Part shown: positions 19,024 to 28,739 of the stretch, one piece after another | Numbering within the stretch: the stretch's first letter is position 1 | How the letters are laid out: each line of letters starts with the position of its first letter | Assembly: GCF_947500985.1 (NCBI RefSeq) | Contig: NZ_CANMTX010000001.1 | Span: forward strand, 1-64,000 | DNA length: 64,000 nucleotides | Direction: 5' to 3' | Source of the DNA: an uncultured Maribacter sp. | Lineage (GTDB): Bacteria > Bacteroidota > Bacteroidia > Flavobacteriales > Flavobacteriaceae | Position numbers and translations under genes: made by a program | Notes under the pieces: generated by a model | The model's database searches: none | What the model saw: the letters and a program-made list of their open reading frames with translations, nothing else | What the model was told of the DNA's origin: nothing

Positions 19024-22000
19024 TAAAAATTAAGTTTATACGTTTTAGGAATTTGATTGTTTCTTGAAAATATGATCATTGGTTCTTTGTCCGCATTAAT
19101 GATGGCTTGAATATCCTTTACTTCTCCATCTATATTAAGTCCACTTTTCTTTTGGTCGATAGCTCTAAAATTCCCTTTTCCATCACCTAATAGAAGGCTG
19201 CCTTTATTGGCATCATACCTGCCATATTTTACTCGATTACCGAAAAAGTTACCAGCCATAAGTACATCTAAATTGCCATCTTGATTAAAGTCATTTATAA
19301 GAATGCCGTATATAGGCGCAAATTGGATAGAAGCGGGTAGGGGTGTTATTTTAAAATTATTTTCACCAAGATTTTCTATATAGCTACTAGCAAAGTAATT
19401 GGCTTCTAATATATTTGTGTTCTTTAATTCCTCTGCTGTGAAAATATCTGAAATTTTTTGGTCCGCGTAGTCTGAGTAATTAATGTATTTTCCTTTTAAA
19501 TAGCTGAGTTGACCAATTAAATCATCCCTCGAGAAAACAGGATAACTTTCCCCTTGTATGAACGACGTTAATATAGGGTCTAGTGAACCGTTTTTATCAA
19601 AATCCTTGACATACAATTGCACAGGCTCTGCTTCAGTAGCTTTTAATTGGGAGTTTAAACCAAAATTACCGACGATATAATCTGTATCGCCATCATTGTC
19701 AAAATCCCCAGACTTAATAGTATTCCACCATCCCTTTGTATTATTTAATGTGGAGTTTTTGATTTCGGTTAGCTTACCATCATTATTTTTGAATAAACGA
19801 ATTGCCATAAATTCACCTACTACGATTAAATCGTCAATGCCATCTCCACTAAAATCGCTCCATAGTGCATCTGTAATCATCCCTATATGCTCTAAGTTTT
19901 CATTTACAGACGTTGTAATATCTGTAAAACGGCCTTTTCCATCATTCTGTAATATATAGCTTTTTGGAGCTGTTGGATATTCACCAGGGACTAACCTTCC
20001 ACCAACGAACAAGTCTAAATCTCCATCATTATCAAAATCGCTTGCTCGAACTACGGAACCGCTTGTTTTCATGTCTGGTAGCATGTTGCTCAATTTGGTA
20101 AATTTTCCTTTACCGTTATTTTGGTACAGTCTATCTTGTAATTCTGTAGCATTCTTTTCAAATTCATTCCCGCCACTGACTACATATAAATCTAAGTCTT
20201 TATCATTGTCAGCATCGAAAAAGAGTGCATTTGTATCTTCTGATGTAGTGTCGTCTATTAAATCGGTTAGAGCAATATTAAATTCACCATTTTTATGCTG
20301 TATTAATACTTGTCCTGTTTGTCCTTTGGCTCCAGCTATAAACAAGTCATCTAGACCATCACCATTAACATCTCCTTTTGCCATTTTAGGGCCTTGAGTA
20401 GATAGTTTATGTAGTAATAATTGTTCTGTTTTAAAATCTACAAAATTGTTTTCTTGATGTTTGAAAGGAATAAGACTATCTATGGATATGTCAACAAAAT
20501 ACCTTGTAGTATCAGTTTCTATAATTGTAGTGGATTTTTGTGCATCAATTTGTCGTAATATAATGGTTTGGTTACTAGGTATATTCTGCAGATTTTGTTC
20601 TTTAAAATCTGGCCAAGTAATAGTTAGCTCCTGTATAGTATCATTTTTTCCTAAACCAAAGACAACCGTATTATCTACAGAAGATTGGTAACCTCTTGTA
20701 GGCATTACTTCTTGGGTTAAAACTTGAGTTTTAGTGGTTACAGATATTCTTGAACCAATACCAAATGTATTTAAACCTTCACCTTTTAATCGTATTCTTA
20801 AATAGTTGTGCTCTTTTAATTTTTCGCTATTATTTCGATAAATAAAAGCTTCTTCCTCTATGTTATTAACTATTAAATCTAAATCACCATCATTGTCTAA
20901 ATCTGCATATGCAGCTCCATTAGAGAGTGATTTTTTATCTAATCCCCATTCTGAATTTACTTTCGAAAAAGTAAGATCACCATTGTTATGATAAGTGTAA
21001 TTTTCTTCTATTGTAGCAGGAGAGATTTCCAATAACTCCATGATAGCCGTTTGCTTTCCTGTTTTATTCTCTTTTAATTTTTCTTGGACAGCAAAGTTGA
21101 TGAAGTCCATGTTGGTGTAATCTCTTTTGTATCCATTGGTAATAAAAACATCTTTATAACCGTCATTATCTAAATCTGCAAAAAGAGAAGCCCAGCTCCA
21201 ATCTGTATTTGATATACCAGAAAATTGACCTATTTCTGAAAACGATTCTCCATTGTTATTTAGTTGAAGCATATTACGCATCGTTTGGTTGTAAAAACCT
21301 GAGTTGACTAGCAGTTGGTATTTGTCATAATTATCTGGACCAGAAACCATTTTTTGGCGGTAATTACCTTCTGGCAGCATATCCAGTGTAATGATATCCA
21401 TATATCCATCATTATTGATATCTGCTATGTCCGAGCCCATAGAAAATAAAGAAGTATGCCCAATATATTTCTCAAGACTTTCAGTAAACGAACCATTTTT
21501 ATTATTAATATAAAGGTAGTCTTGTTCGTTATAATCGTTGGATACATAAATATCTGGCCAGCCGTCATTATTAATGTCAGAAATGGCTAAACCTAAACCG
21601 AAACCTAAGATGTTAGAGACTAAACCAGCGTCTGAGCTCACGTCTTTAAATTTGCCATTATCATTACGATACAATTTATCGGAATAAGCAGGGTTTTTTT
21701 TGTTTTTTAATGAAGGGGTAATTTGACCAAAACCAGCATATTCTTGTGTGGAATGATTAAGTATATAAACATCTAAGTCTCCATCCTTATCATAATCAAA
21801 AAATGAAGCCTGTGTAGAATAGCCTGAATTTGCTAAACCATATTTGGATGCACTTTCTGTAAAGGTTAAATCGCCATTATTTATAAATAACAAATTTTTA
21901 CGCATTTTAGGGCTAGGGGCGGCAGACCTACACACATATATGTCTAGCAATCCGTCGCCATTTACATCGGCCATTGTAGTGCCAGTATTCCAAAGACCTT

Positions 22001-22316
22001 CTGCAAATACACCTGCTTTTTCTGCTATTTCATCAAATTCAAAATTTCCTTTATTTATATACAATCTACTACCTACCATATTACCGGTAAAGTAAATATC
22101 TGGTAAACCATCATTATTTAAATCGCCAACTGATACGCCGCCACCATTATATAAATAACCATATTCTAAAACATTAAATGCTTCTGTTTCTTTTAGTATA
22201 TTCTTAAACTTTATTCCTGTTTCATTAGCTCCTAATTTCGTAAAAAGTTTTTCCTCTTGTGTGGAACAGGAAAGGACTAACATGAGAATAATTAAGAAAG
22301 AATATAACCTATACAT
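19023..22316 (-). CDS. FG-GAP/VCBS repeat lipoprotein with ASPIC/UnbV domain
   Basis: 1097 aa. The signal peptide ends in a lipobox (LVLSC, Cys17), so an outer-membrane or surface lipoprotein is expected. Repeats of the form D.N.DG..D.Y (GDLNNDGLPDIYFTGN, ADVNGDGLLDIYVC, SDINNDGWPDIYVS and others) build FG-GAP/VCBS beta-propellers in both halves. Between them, about residues 500-590, is an ASPIC/UnbV-type domain: GIGSRISVTT, RGYQSSVDNTVVFGLG and ELTITWPD. Such proteins are common partners of SusCD systems in Bacteroidota; the biochemical function is not established. The gene lies downstream of a hairpin terminator that follows susD and is coupled to the DUF5107-TPR gene. Confidence 0.88.
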   Translation of the reverse strand: MYRLYSFLIILMLVLSCSTQEEKLFTKLGANETGIKFKNILKETEAFNVLEYGYLYNGGGVSVGDLNNDGLPDIYFTGNMVGSRLYINKGNFEFDEIAEKAGVFAEGLWNTGTTMADVNGDGLLDIYVCRSAAPSPKMRKNLLFINNGDLTFTESASKYGLANSGYSTQASFFDYDKDGDLDVYILNHSTQEYAGFGQITPSLKNKKNPAYSDKLYRNDNGKFKDVSSDAGLVSNILGFGLGLAISDINNDGWPDIYVSNDYNEQDYLYINNKNGSFTESLEKYIGHTSLFSMGSDIADINNDGYMDIITLDMLPEGNYRQKMVSGPDNYDKYQLLVNSGFYNQTMRNMLQLNNNGESFSEIGQFSGISNTDWSWASLFADLDNDGYKDVFITNGYKRDYTNMDFINFAVQEKLKENKTGKQTAIMELLEISPATIEENYTYHNNGDLTFSKVNSEWGLDKKSLSNGAAYADLDNDGDLDLIVNNIEEEAFIYRNNSEKLKEHNYLRIRLKGEGLNTFGIGSRISVTTKTQVLTQEVMPTRGYQSSVDNTVVFGLGKNDTIQELTITWPDFKEQNLQNIPSNQTIILRQIDAQKSTTIIETDTTRYFVDISIDSLIPFKHQENNFVDFKTEQLLLHKLSTQGPKMAKGDVNGDGLDDLFIAGAKGQTGQVLIQHKNGEFNIALTDLIDDTTSEDTNALFFDADNDKDLDLYVVSGGNEFEKNATELQDRLYQNNGKGKFTKLSNMLPDMKTSGSVVRASDFDNDGDLDLFVGGRLVPGEYPTAPKSYILQNDGKGRFTDITTSVNENLEHIGMITDALWSDFSGDGIDDLIVVGEFMAIRLFKNNDGKLTEIKNSTLNNTKGWWNTIKSGDFDNDGDTDYIVGNFGLNSQLKATEAEPVQLYVKDFDKNGSLDPILTSFIQGESYPVFSRDDLIGQLSYLKGKYINYSDYADQKISDIFTAEELKNTNILEANYFASSYIENLGENNFKITPLPASIQFAPIYGILINDFNQDGNLDVLMAGNFFGNRVKYGRYDANKGSLLLGDGKGNFRAIDQKKSGLNIDGEVKDIQAIINADKEPMIIFSRNNQIPKTYKLNF

Positions 22317-22369
22317 TGATATGATAATTTAATGAGCACTTCTAAGATAGTTTGAAAAAAATGGTAAAA

Positions 22370-22399
22370 AAAAGCACCAATGTCTAAGTTGGTGCTTTT
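22370..22399 (-). terminator. Hairpin terminator after susD of locus A
   Basis: AAAAGCACCAA and TTGGTGCTTTT form an 11-bp perfect stem with an 8-nt loop, flanked by A/T runs on both sides. It lies 22 nt past the SusD stop and 53 nt before the ASPIC lipoprotein start, so it should reduce read-through into the two downstream genes. Confidence 0.8.
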
Positions 22400-22421
22400 A
22401 AAAAAAATAAATCGAGGAATA

Positions 22422-23990
22422 TTATTTTTTATCCCACCAAAGTTTGGTGTTGTTATTGTCAGCTCCATTAAGCTCTGTCCCGTTAATTGCTGTAGATACT
22501 GATTCGAAATTTGTATCAAATTGAGAAGAAACATATACCATTCTTCTCATAATTTCATCTGCAGCAACATCTGAATTTTCAGATTGTACACGAGCATATT
22601 GTTTTGGGTAGCCAGTTCTTCTAAGTTCTGCCCAAGCTTCCCATCCGTTTGGGTAAAGAGCTAACCATTTTTGTGTGATAATTTGTTCTAATTGCATTTC
22701 TGCATCTGCACCGAAAGCAACAGGAATATCTGCTACTGGTTCTGCTCCTACTTCAAAAGCTATAGGTGTATTAGTACTAGCAACATATTCAGCAATAGAT
22801 GTTGCATCACCAACTTCTCTTTGCTCCATAGAAGTTGTAATTCCTAAAGCATAAAGCTCTTCTGCGCTACCGCCCATTGCCCATCCTTCTAGAGCACCTT
22901 CTGCACGTAAAAAATACACTTCAGCAGCAGTTAAAACTTCAATAGGAGGGTTAACACCGCCTAGGGCTGTATCTTTGTATAAAGAAGAAAGGTCAGAGTG
23001 GCTAGCATTTTTACTAGTTTCTAGAGAAACTTTGGTTTGCCCATTTAATAAACCTTCGTAACCACTACCATCACCATCACTATCACCGTCCACGGCTGGA
23101 GCAAAATATTGAGGTAAACGTGGATCTTCATATCCTTCTAAGATACTTTCCATGGTAGCGCTCATTCTAAATTCTCCCCAATCTGTAATGGTTTCTAATG
23201 GATTTCTGTTTATTTCATCAACAGATACATACGCATTGTCATCGTTAGAAAGAAATACACCGGCATTAACAGCTTTTTCTGCTTCTGTTTGCGCTAATAC
23301 AGGATCTACATATTTAACTCTTAATGCCAAACGAAGGCGAAGGCTATTAGCGAATGTCAACCATTTTGCAGGATCACCACCATATGTACGGTCACCACTT
23401 GTAAAAGCTACTTGGTCTAAGTTTGCATTTAGCTGCGCTACTGCTTCATCTAAGGTTACGAAGAAGCTTCTATAAATATCTTCTTGAGAATCATATGGGA
23501 TAGCTTCCAAATCAGTATTACCAACTTCTGAGTAAGGGATTGGACCCCAGTAATCCGTAATCCTATGAAAAGCATTTACTTTCCATATTTTTATCATGGC
23601 ATTACCTACGGCATTACCTGTTGTTTCAGTTGCATCTTCTACCAAAATAATTTGAGGTAAAGACTCTTCGTAGAAAGAACTCCATGCTAAATCTGCCCAG
23701 TTACCTACTTGTACATAACGATCAGAATCAAAACCAGATGCGGTTGTTGCAAAGTATTGACACCAAATATCAGAAAATAGATTCTGCGATATTTGAAACC
23801 TCCAATGAAGTCCCATCATACTGGTATATTGTGCTTGTGCAAATGCCTGCCCCTGTAATAATTCACTGTCTTCAATAGCTGGAATAGCAAATGATAATGG
23901 GTCCGTATTCGTTTCTTCAAAATCATCGGTACAGCTAGCTAAGAGCAAGACTATACCAAAGAATAAACTTATATTTTTCATGATTTTCAT
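22422..23990 (-). CDS. SusD-like nutrient-binding outer-membrane lipoprotein (SusD_2 type)
   Basis: 522 aa, lipobox LLLASC with Cys20. The sequence has features of the SusD/RagB_2 subfamily: NTDPLSFA after the signal, WKVNAFHRITDYWGPIPYSE near 135-155, AKWLTFANSLRLRLALRV near 210, EVYFLRAEGALEGW near 355 and QKWLALYPNGWEAWAELRRTGYP near 450 (these are shown in shortened form). It partners the SusC directly upstream (19 nt apart), capping the TonB-dependent channel on the cell surface and binding the ligand. The gene ends just before a terminator hairpin. A second in-frame ATG at codon 4 is an equally good start. Confidence 0.92.
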   Translation of the reverse strand: MKIMKNISLFFGIVLLLASCTDDFEETNTDPLSFAIPAIEDSELLQGQAFAQAQYTSMMGLHWRFQISQNLFSDIWCQYFATTASGFDSDRYVQVGNWADLAWSSFYEESLPQIILVEDATETTGNAVGNAMIKIWKVNAFHRITDYWGPIPYSEVGNTDLEAIPYDSQEDIYRSFFVTLDEAVAQLNANLDQVAFTSGDRTYGGDPAKWLTFANSLRLRLALRVKYVDPVLAQTEAEKAVNAGVFLSNDDNAYVSVDEINRNPLETITDWGEFRMSATMESILEGYEDPRLPQYFAPAVDGDSDGDGSGYEGLLNGQTKVSLETSKNASHSDLSSLYKDTALGGVNPPIEVLTAAEVYFLRAEGALEGWAMGGSAEELYALGITTSMEQREVGDATSIAEYVASTNTPIAFEVGAEPVADIPVAFGADAEMQLEQIITQKWLALYPNGWEAWAELRRTGYPKQYARVQSENSDVAADEIMRRMVYVSSQFDTNFESVSTAINGTELNGADNNNTKLWWDKK

Positions 23991-24009
23991 ATTTTAGATG
24001 TACAATTTT

Positions 24010-27000
24010 TTAAAATCCGAACTTTAGATTAAGACCTAAACTTCTCGTTGTAGGTGGTGAAAAAGATTCGTAACCATCAGAACTGGCTAGAGAAGGGTCT
24101 GTAATAACCTCTGGGTCTACACTCGCATTATTAGAAATAAAGAAAAGGTTTCTGCCAACCAATGTTAGTTTTATATTTCTAAAAGGAGTTTTATCTATTA
24201 GTGTAGAAGGTAAGGAATACCCTAAAGTAATTTCTCTCATTCTAATGTTTGATGCATCTTCAACAAATGCTTCACCTACTGGTGCGTTTCTACCACCAAT
24301 TGCAGTCCAGAATGTTTCTGCATCTGTCTGGATATCGTTAGTTGAACCATCTGATTTAACTACTTCTAAATTTCCAAAAACATTATCACCAAATACCAAA
24401 GTACCGTCACGACCTATTGTAGTTGCTTGTAAAGCACCGTCTGAAGCTAAAATTGCATTAGTAAGTGATCCAACAACTCCACCTTGGCGAATATCAATTA
24501 AGAAACTTAAACTAAGATTTTTGTAACGGAAAGAGTTACTAATACCACCTAGCCAATCTGGGTTATAGTTACCAATTAATATATCTTTACCATCTGTTAC
24601 TTGTGGCGTTCCATCATCATTTACTAGAACTCTACCTTCGTCATCTCGTACAAAACCTCTAGAATACATGTTACCCCATGGGTCGCCAACATTTAATTCG
24701 AACTGTCTAAAGAAAGGGTTGCCTGCTTCTAGAACCAAAGATTCTAGATTATTAGCTAAACGTAATACTTCACTATCATTTTTACTGAAGTTTACAGAAA
24801 CATTCCAGCTAAAATCATTGGTTTGAACTGGTGTACCTGTTAATATGGCTTCAATACCTTTGTTTTGTATATCACCACCATTTACGAAGCTAGTACTAAA
24901 TCCAAACGCTGGATCTACACTTACCGGGAATAGTTGGTCTATACTATTACTCTTGTAATATGTGAAGTCTAAACCTAAACGGTTGTTGAAAAAACGCGCA
25001 TCAACACCAAATTCTAATGATTGTGTACGTTCTGGTTTTAAACCTGTATTTGGTTGAGAAGCCTCTAGTTGTACAAAACCACCGGCTACTGTATTTGCAG
25101 TACGGAAAATAGCATAAGGGTTAGTATCGTTACCAACTTCTGCATAAGAACCTCTTAGTTTTAAGAATGAAATAGGCTCTGGCATTGTAAACATATCAGA
25201 AATAACAGCACTTAAACCAGCAGAGTAATAATCGAACCTATTGTTGTCAAAAGGTAATGTAGAACTCCAGTCACTTCTATATGTTAAGTCTAAAAATAAA
25301 GCATCTTTAAAGCCAACCTGACCAAAGGCGTAAAGAGAGTTAACTTTTTCTTTATTGAAATCTTGCTCAGCTGTTAAAGTCAATGCGTTACTTATAGCAA
25401 AAATATTCGGTGCATTTAAACCTTGGTTATCTGTGAAAACATATTTGTTTTCTGCCATTCGGCTATTGCCACCTAAGTTTATGTTGAAATTGAAATCGTC
25501 GTTAATCTCTTCATTATAGCTTAATAAGAAATCTGAATTCCATTCAATAGAAATACTATTCCTTGTTTCATAATCTCCATTATCTGCAACTATATAAGAA
25601 TCGTTATAATCTCTATCCTCTCTAAAAGTTGTACTGTTATCTACAGCAGTACGAACCATTAAGCTAAGCTTTTCATTAAAATTATATTTTAAAGAAGCAT
25701 AACCAATAACTCTATTATTAACACTTTCGTTTAGGTTACGGTTTAAAGTCCAATATGGATTTGCACCACCATTATCACCAGGTTTCCAGTAGTTTTGTAA
25801 AACATTACCATCTGTTGCAATATATTCAAATACCTCTGCATCTGAAGTACGTATGTTTCGTGGTAACCTGTATGCATGTCTCCATGGGTTTGTGAAAGCT
25901 TCGCCAGTATCTAATATGTTATCTGTTTCTGTTCTAATGTAATTTACCTTTGCACTAAGTTCAATTTTATCATCGTACATTTTGTTATCTATTTTCAAGG
26001 TAACATTATGTCTTGCCAATTCATTACCAGCAACAATACCTTCTCTATTTTCATTGGTATACCCGAAGAATGTTCTAACTTTCTCGTTACCCGTTCTAAT
26101 AGAAATGTTATTGGCAATATTTACACCTGTTTGCATAAAGTCATTAACATTGTTTGACTGTGATGTATATGGTAAGCTTTGTGATATACCTGGACTAGGA
26201 GACCAGTTTGCCACAGAAGAACCATCAAATCTGGGTCCCCAAGAACCTGTAGATGTTGAGTTAAAAATACCTGCACTTCCTTGACCATAATCATTTTGAT
26301 AGTCAAACATAATATTACCGGTATCTGCTGTTAATGTAGTACTAAAATCAATAGTAGTAACATCGCTAGTTCCTGTTTTTGTAGTAATTAAAATAGCACC
26401 GTTATTTGCTCTTGCACCATATAATGCAGCTGCGTTGGCACCTTTTAAAACGTTAATAGAAGCAATATCATCTGGACTTAAGTTGGAAATATCTCCTCCT
26501 AATGGAACACCATCAACAATATATAATGCTTGGCTACTACCTGCAATAGAACGGTTACCTCTTAAAACTACTTTAGATGATCCACTGACACCACTACCAG
26601 AAGTTTGTATGGATAAACCAGCTACTTTACCTTGTAAGCTATTTACCAAATCTTGTTGTGGTCGTGCCTCATCAATACTTTTAGTATCAACACCTTGTGT
26701 AGCATAAGTTAAAGATTTTTTTTGTCTCTTAATACCTAATGCTGTTACAACAACTTCGTCTAGTTGACTAGCATCTTCTGACATGGTAACGTTTATAGCA
26801 CTGGAAGTGCCTACGGTAATGTTTTGTGTTTTTGTGCCGATATAAGAAAAGACTAATACATCACCTTCAGAAGCGCTGATAGTGTAGTTACCATCAAAAT
26901 CGGTTTGTGTACCATTCGTAGTTCCTTGTACCAATACATTTACTCCTGGTAGAGGCACTCCGTCGTTAGCATCGGTGACAACACCAGTCACCATTTTGTC

Positions 27001-27063
27001 TTGTGCTAAAACGGGATAAGCCCATATAATTAGTACGAAGAACATAAAAATTTTTTTCATCAT
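24010..27063 (-). CDS. SusC/RagA-type TonB-dependent outer-membrane transporter
   Basis: 1017 aa. Signal peptide (residues 1-21, ending VLAQ), carboxypeptidase-regulatory-like domain about 25-105 (VTGVVTDANDGVPLPGVNV, FDGNYTISA), TonB box DEVVVTALGIKRQKK near 103-118, plug domain to about 230 (VSGSSKVVLRGNRSI, NVLKGANAAALYGARANNGA), then a beta-barrel ending in phenylalanine (LGLNLKFGF). There is no N-terminal STN domain, consistent with control by the adjacent LacI-type regulator rather than by a trans-envelope sigma signal. Forms a pair with the downstream SusD. Confidence 0.95.
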   Translation of the reverse strand: MMKKIFMFFVLIIWAYPVLAQDKMVTGVVTDANDGVPLPGVNVLVQGTTNGTQTDFDGNYTISASEGDVLVFSYIGTKTQNITVGTSSAINVTMSEDASQLDEVVVTALGIKRQKKSLTYATQGVDTKSIDEARPQQDLVNSLQGKVAGLSIQTSGSGVSGSSKVVLRGNRSIAGSSQALYIVDGVPLGGDISNLSPDDIASINVLKGANAAALYGARANNGAILITTKTGTSDVTTIDFSTTLTADTGNIMFDYQNDYGQGSAGIFNSTSTGSWGPRFDGSSVANWSPSPGISQSLPYTSQSNNVNDFMQTGVNIANNISIRTGNEKVRTFFGYTNENREGIVAGNELARHNVTLKIDNKMYDDKIELSAKVNYIRTETDNILDTGEAFTNPWRHAYRLPRNIRTSDAEVFEYIATDGNVLQNYWKPGDNGGANPYWTLNRNLNESVNNRVIGYASLKYNFNEKLSLMVRTAVDNSTTFREDRDYNDSYIVADNGDYETRNSISIEWNSDFLLSYNEEINDDFNFNINLGGNSRMAENKYVFTDNQGLNAPNIFAISNALTLTAEQDFNKEKVNSLYAFGQVGFKDALFLDLTYRSDWSSTLPFDNNRFDYYSAGLSAVISDMFTMPEPISFLKLRGSYAEVGNDTNPYAIFRTANTVAGGFVQLEASQPNTGLKPERTQSLEFGVDARFFNNRLGLDFTYYKSNSIDQLFPVSVDPAFGFSTSFVNGGDIQNKGIEAILTGTPVQTNDFSWNVSVNFSKNDSEVLRLANNLESLVLEAGNPFFRQFELNVGDPWGNMYSRGFVRDDEGRVLVNDDGTPQVTDGKDILIGNYNPDWLGGISNSFRYKNLSLSFLIDIRQGGVVGSLTNAILASDGALQATTIGRDGTLVFGDNVFGNLEVVKSDGSTNDIQTDAETFWTAIGGRNAPVGEAFVEDASNIRMREITLGYSLPSTLIDKTPFRNIKLTLVGRNLFFISNNASVDPEVITDPSLASSDGYESFSPPTTRSLGLNLKFGF

Positions 27064-27148
27064 AATGTTAAATTTAAAAAGATTTTGGTTCTAAATATTC
27101 TTTTAAAGTTATGTGAATGTAAACTTAATAATCTAATGTCCTAGTAGA

Positions 27149-27174
27149 TTAACGTTAAAATGTGCTCGAACACA
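27149..27174. promoter_or_regulatory. Candidate LacI-type operators upstream of susC (locus A)
   Basis: Two palindromes with a central CG lie in the 174-bp gap between the regulator and SusC: TTAACGTTAA (27149-27158, perfect) and TGTGCTCGAACACA (27161-27174, 12 of 14 positions symmetric). A central CG is typical of LacI-family sites. They are about 85-110 nt upstream of the SusC start. Confidence 0.45.
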
Positions 27175-27237
27175 CTATAATTTTTAGATTATGTTTTTTT
27201 ATGCTGAAAAGCTGAATATTCCTTAAAAATTAGTTAT

Positions 27238-28275
27238 TTATAAATAATAATCTACATTTTCGCTGGTAATAATATCTATTGGAAGCAGATTGCTAAGAGG
27301 AACCTTTTTGCCAAATAAGAAATATTCGGCATAGTAGCTAATGCTTAGATATGCCTGTTCTTTTGGTCTTTGGTGAATAAGAAAGTTAATTTTACCCTTT
27401 TTTAAGTATGTGACATTTTTAGGGATTAAATCATAACCAATAATAGCACAGTCTTTATTAATTTTTGAAACAATTTCTGCAACTTCATGAACATGAGAGT
27501 TCGTAATAAATAAAGCACCTAATTTGGGATGTGCTTTTAAATATATGGTAATGTCATTAACGAATTTGGTTTGGTTGTTCGTATTAAAGTTTGTAGATTC
27601 TAAAATGCGAATATTACTATTTTTCTCTGAAAAGTAATTTTTAAAACCTTGTTCTTTTAAGAGTAGGTGTGGTTCTAAGTTAATATGAACAATGCCAATA
27701 TCACAATTTAATTTTGAGGTTTTATAAATTAAATCTGCTGCGATTTTACCACTCTGAATTAAATCTTGTCCAACATAACTTTCAGCATTTTTAGATTTAA
27801 TATGATTGTTGAAGAGAGCAACTTTTATATTTTTCTTTTTACACGTTTTACTTATTAAAAAAGATTCTTTTTCAAATAGGGGAGTTATTAAAAGTAGATT
27901 AGGAAAAACACTTATAGCTTCAATAGATTTTTGATGAAAATCTTCTTTTTGAAACGGGTTGTATATAAACTTCTCTACTAGTACGCCAAATGGTCCAAAT
28001 TCTTTCTCGGCTTCTTTGATACCTTCATGAGCTGGTTTCCAAAAAATATCTATTTCGTAATCTGGTATTAAAATAGAAATTTTATAAACCTTATTTTCTT
28101 TTAGGTTCCTGGCAATTGGGTTTGGTTGATATTCAATTTCTTTTAAAATTTTCTCTACTTTCTCTAGTGCTTCTTTAGAGACTTTTCCTCTTTTATGTAA
28201 TACTCTGTCTACAGTACCTTTAGATACACCAGCTAGCTTGGCAATATCTTTAATGGTCATTTTTTTTTGCGTCAT
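27238..28275 (-). CDS. LacI family transcriptional regulator
   Basis: 345 aa. Residues 6-25 are the LacI helix-turn-helix (TIKDIAKLAGVSKGTVDRVL), followed by the second helix, EKILKEIEYQPNPIARNLK and the hinge. Residues about 65-340 are a periplasmic-binding-protein-like effector domain (ISILIPDYEIDIFWKPAHEG, then GYDLIPKNV). The GTVDRVLHKRG variant of the recognition helix is typical of sugar-responsive members. The gene lies just upstream of SusC on the same strand and is the probable regulator of locus A, acting on the palindromes at 27149-27174. The ATG at 28275 is used; codon 6 is also ATG. Confidence 0.88.
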   Translation of the reverse strand: MTQKKMTIKDIAKLAGVSKGTVDRVLHKRGKVSKEALEKVEKILKEIEYQPNPIARNLKENKVYKISILIPDYEIDIFWKPAHEGIKEAEKEFGPFGVLVEKFIYNPFQKEDFHQKSIEAISVFPNLLLITPLFEKESFLISKTCKKKNIKVALFNNHIKSKNAESYVGQDLIQSGKIAADLIYKTSKLNCDIGIVHINLEPHLLLKEQGFKNYFSEKNSNIRILESTNFNTNNQTKFVNDITIYLKAHPKLGALFITNSHVHEVAEIVSKINKDCAIIGYDLIPKNVTYLKKGKINFLIHQRPKEQAYLSISYYAEYFLFGKKVPLSNLLPIDIITSENVDYYL

Positions 28276-28596
28276 TATATAAAGTAGGAACTGTAGTTAT
28301 TGGTTTAGTAGAATAAAAATTATTTGCATAAATATTGTCTAACTAATTTTCAATATAGCATAAATACGCAAATCAACAAGTATTTAAGTTTATAAATTAA
28401 TTTCATTACTTGCCAAAAAGAAAGGTTTTTTGGTCTTTTTTAAATAAAATGTCAAGAAATATGTGTTAACAAGATGATTTACTATTTATATTTTTAATAA
28501 GTACTGTTATTTTTGTAATCCTCTTTTCAACTGTGATATTTTATAAATTAAGTTGTAGAAATATTATTATAAAAGTTAAATGCTATGAGATAACGT
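28276..28596. other. Gene-free AT-rich spacer
   Basis: Upstream region of the LacI-type gene. No ORF with coding character, no clear TAnnTTTG box for the regulator and no strong hairpin was seen. It ends at the DUF481 relic. Confidence 0.5.
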
Positions 28597-28674
28597 GCCA
28601 TAATCAATTTCAATTTTGAACTAGACGATAATCAATCTTCTAATGTTAGTTTTGGGCTTACTCTGAATTTGTAA
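28597..28674 (+). pseudogene. 3'-end relic of a DUF481 gene
   Basis: 25 codons plus TAA encode AIINFNFELDDNQSSNVSFG and then LTLNL. This aligns without gaps to the last 25 residues of the intact DUF481 protein at 14739-15518 (AVINFNSTLEDNRSSNVSFG and LTLNL), including the stop position. A stop (28591-28593) lies just upstream in the same frame and nothing else of the gene remains. It is a decayed second copy, not a functional gene. Confidence 0.8.
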
Positions 28675-28739
28675 TGCGCAGTTAGTTGTTATAGAATTGA
28701 AATAGACGAAATGCTTTTAGAGATACGATTTTTTTGTTT

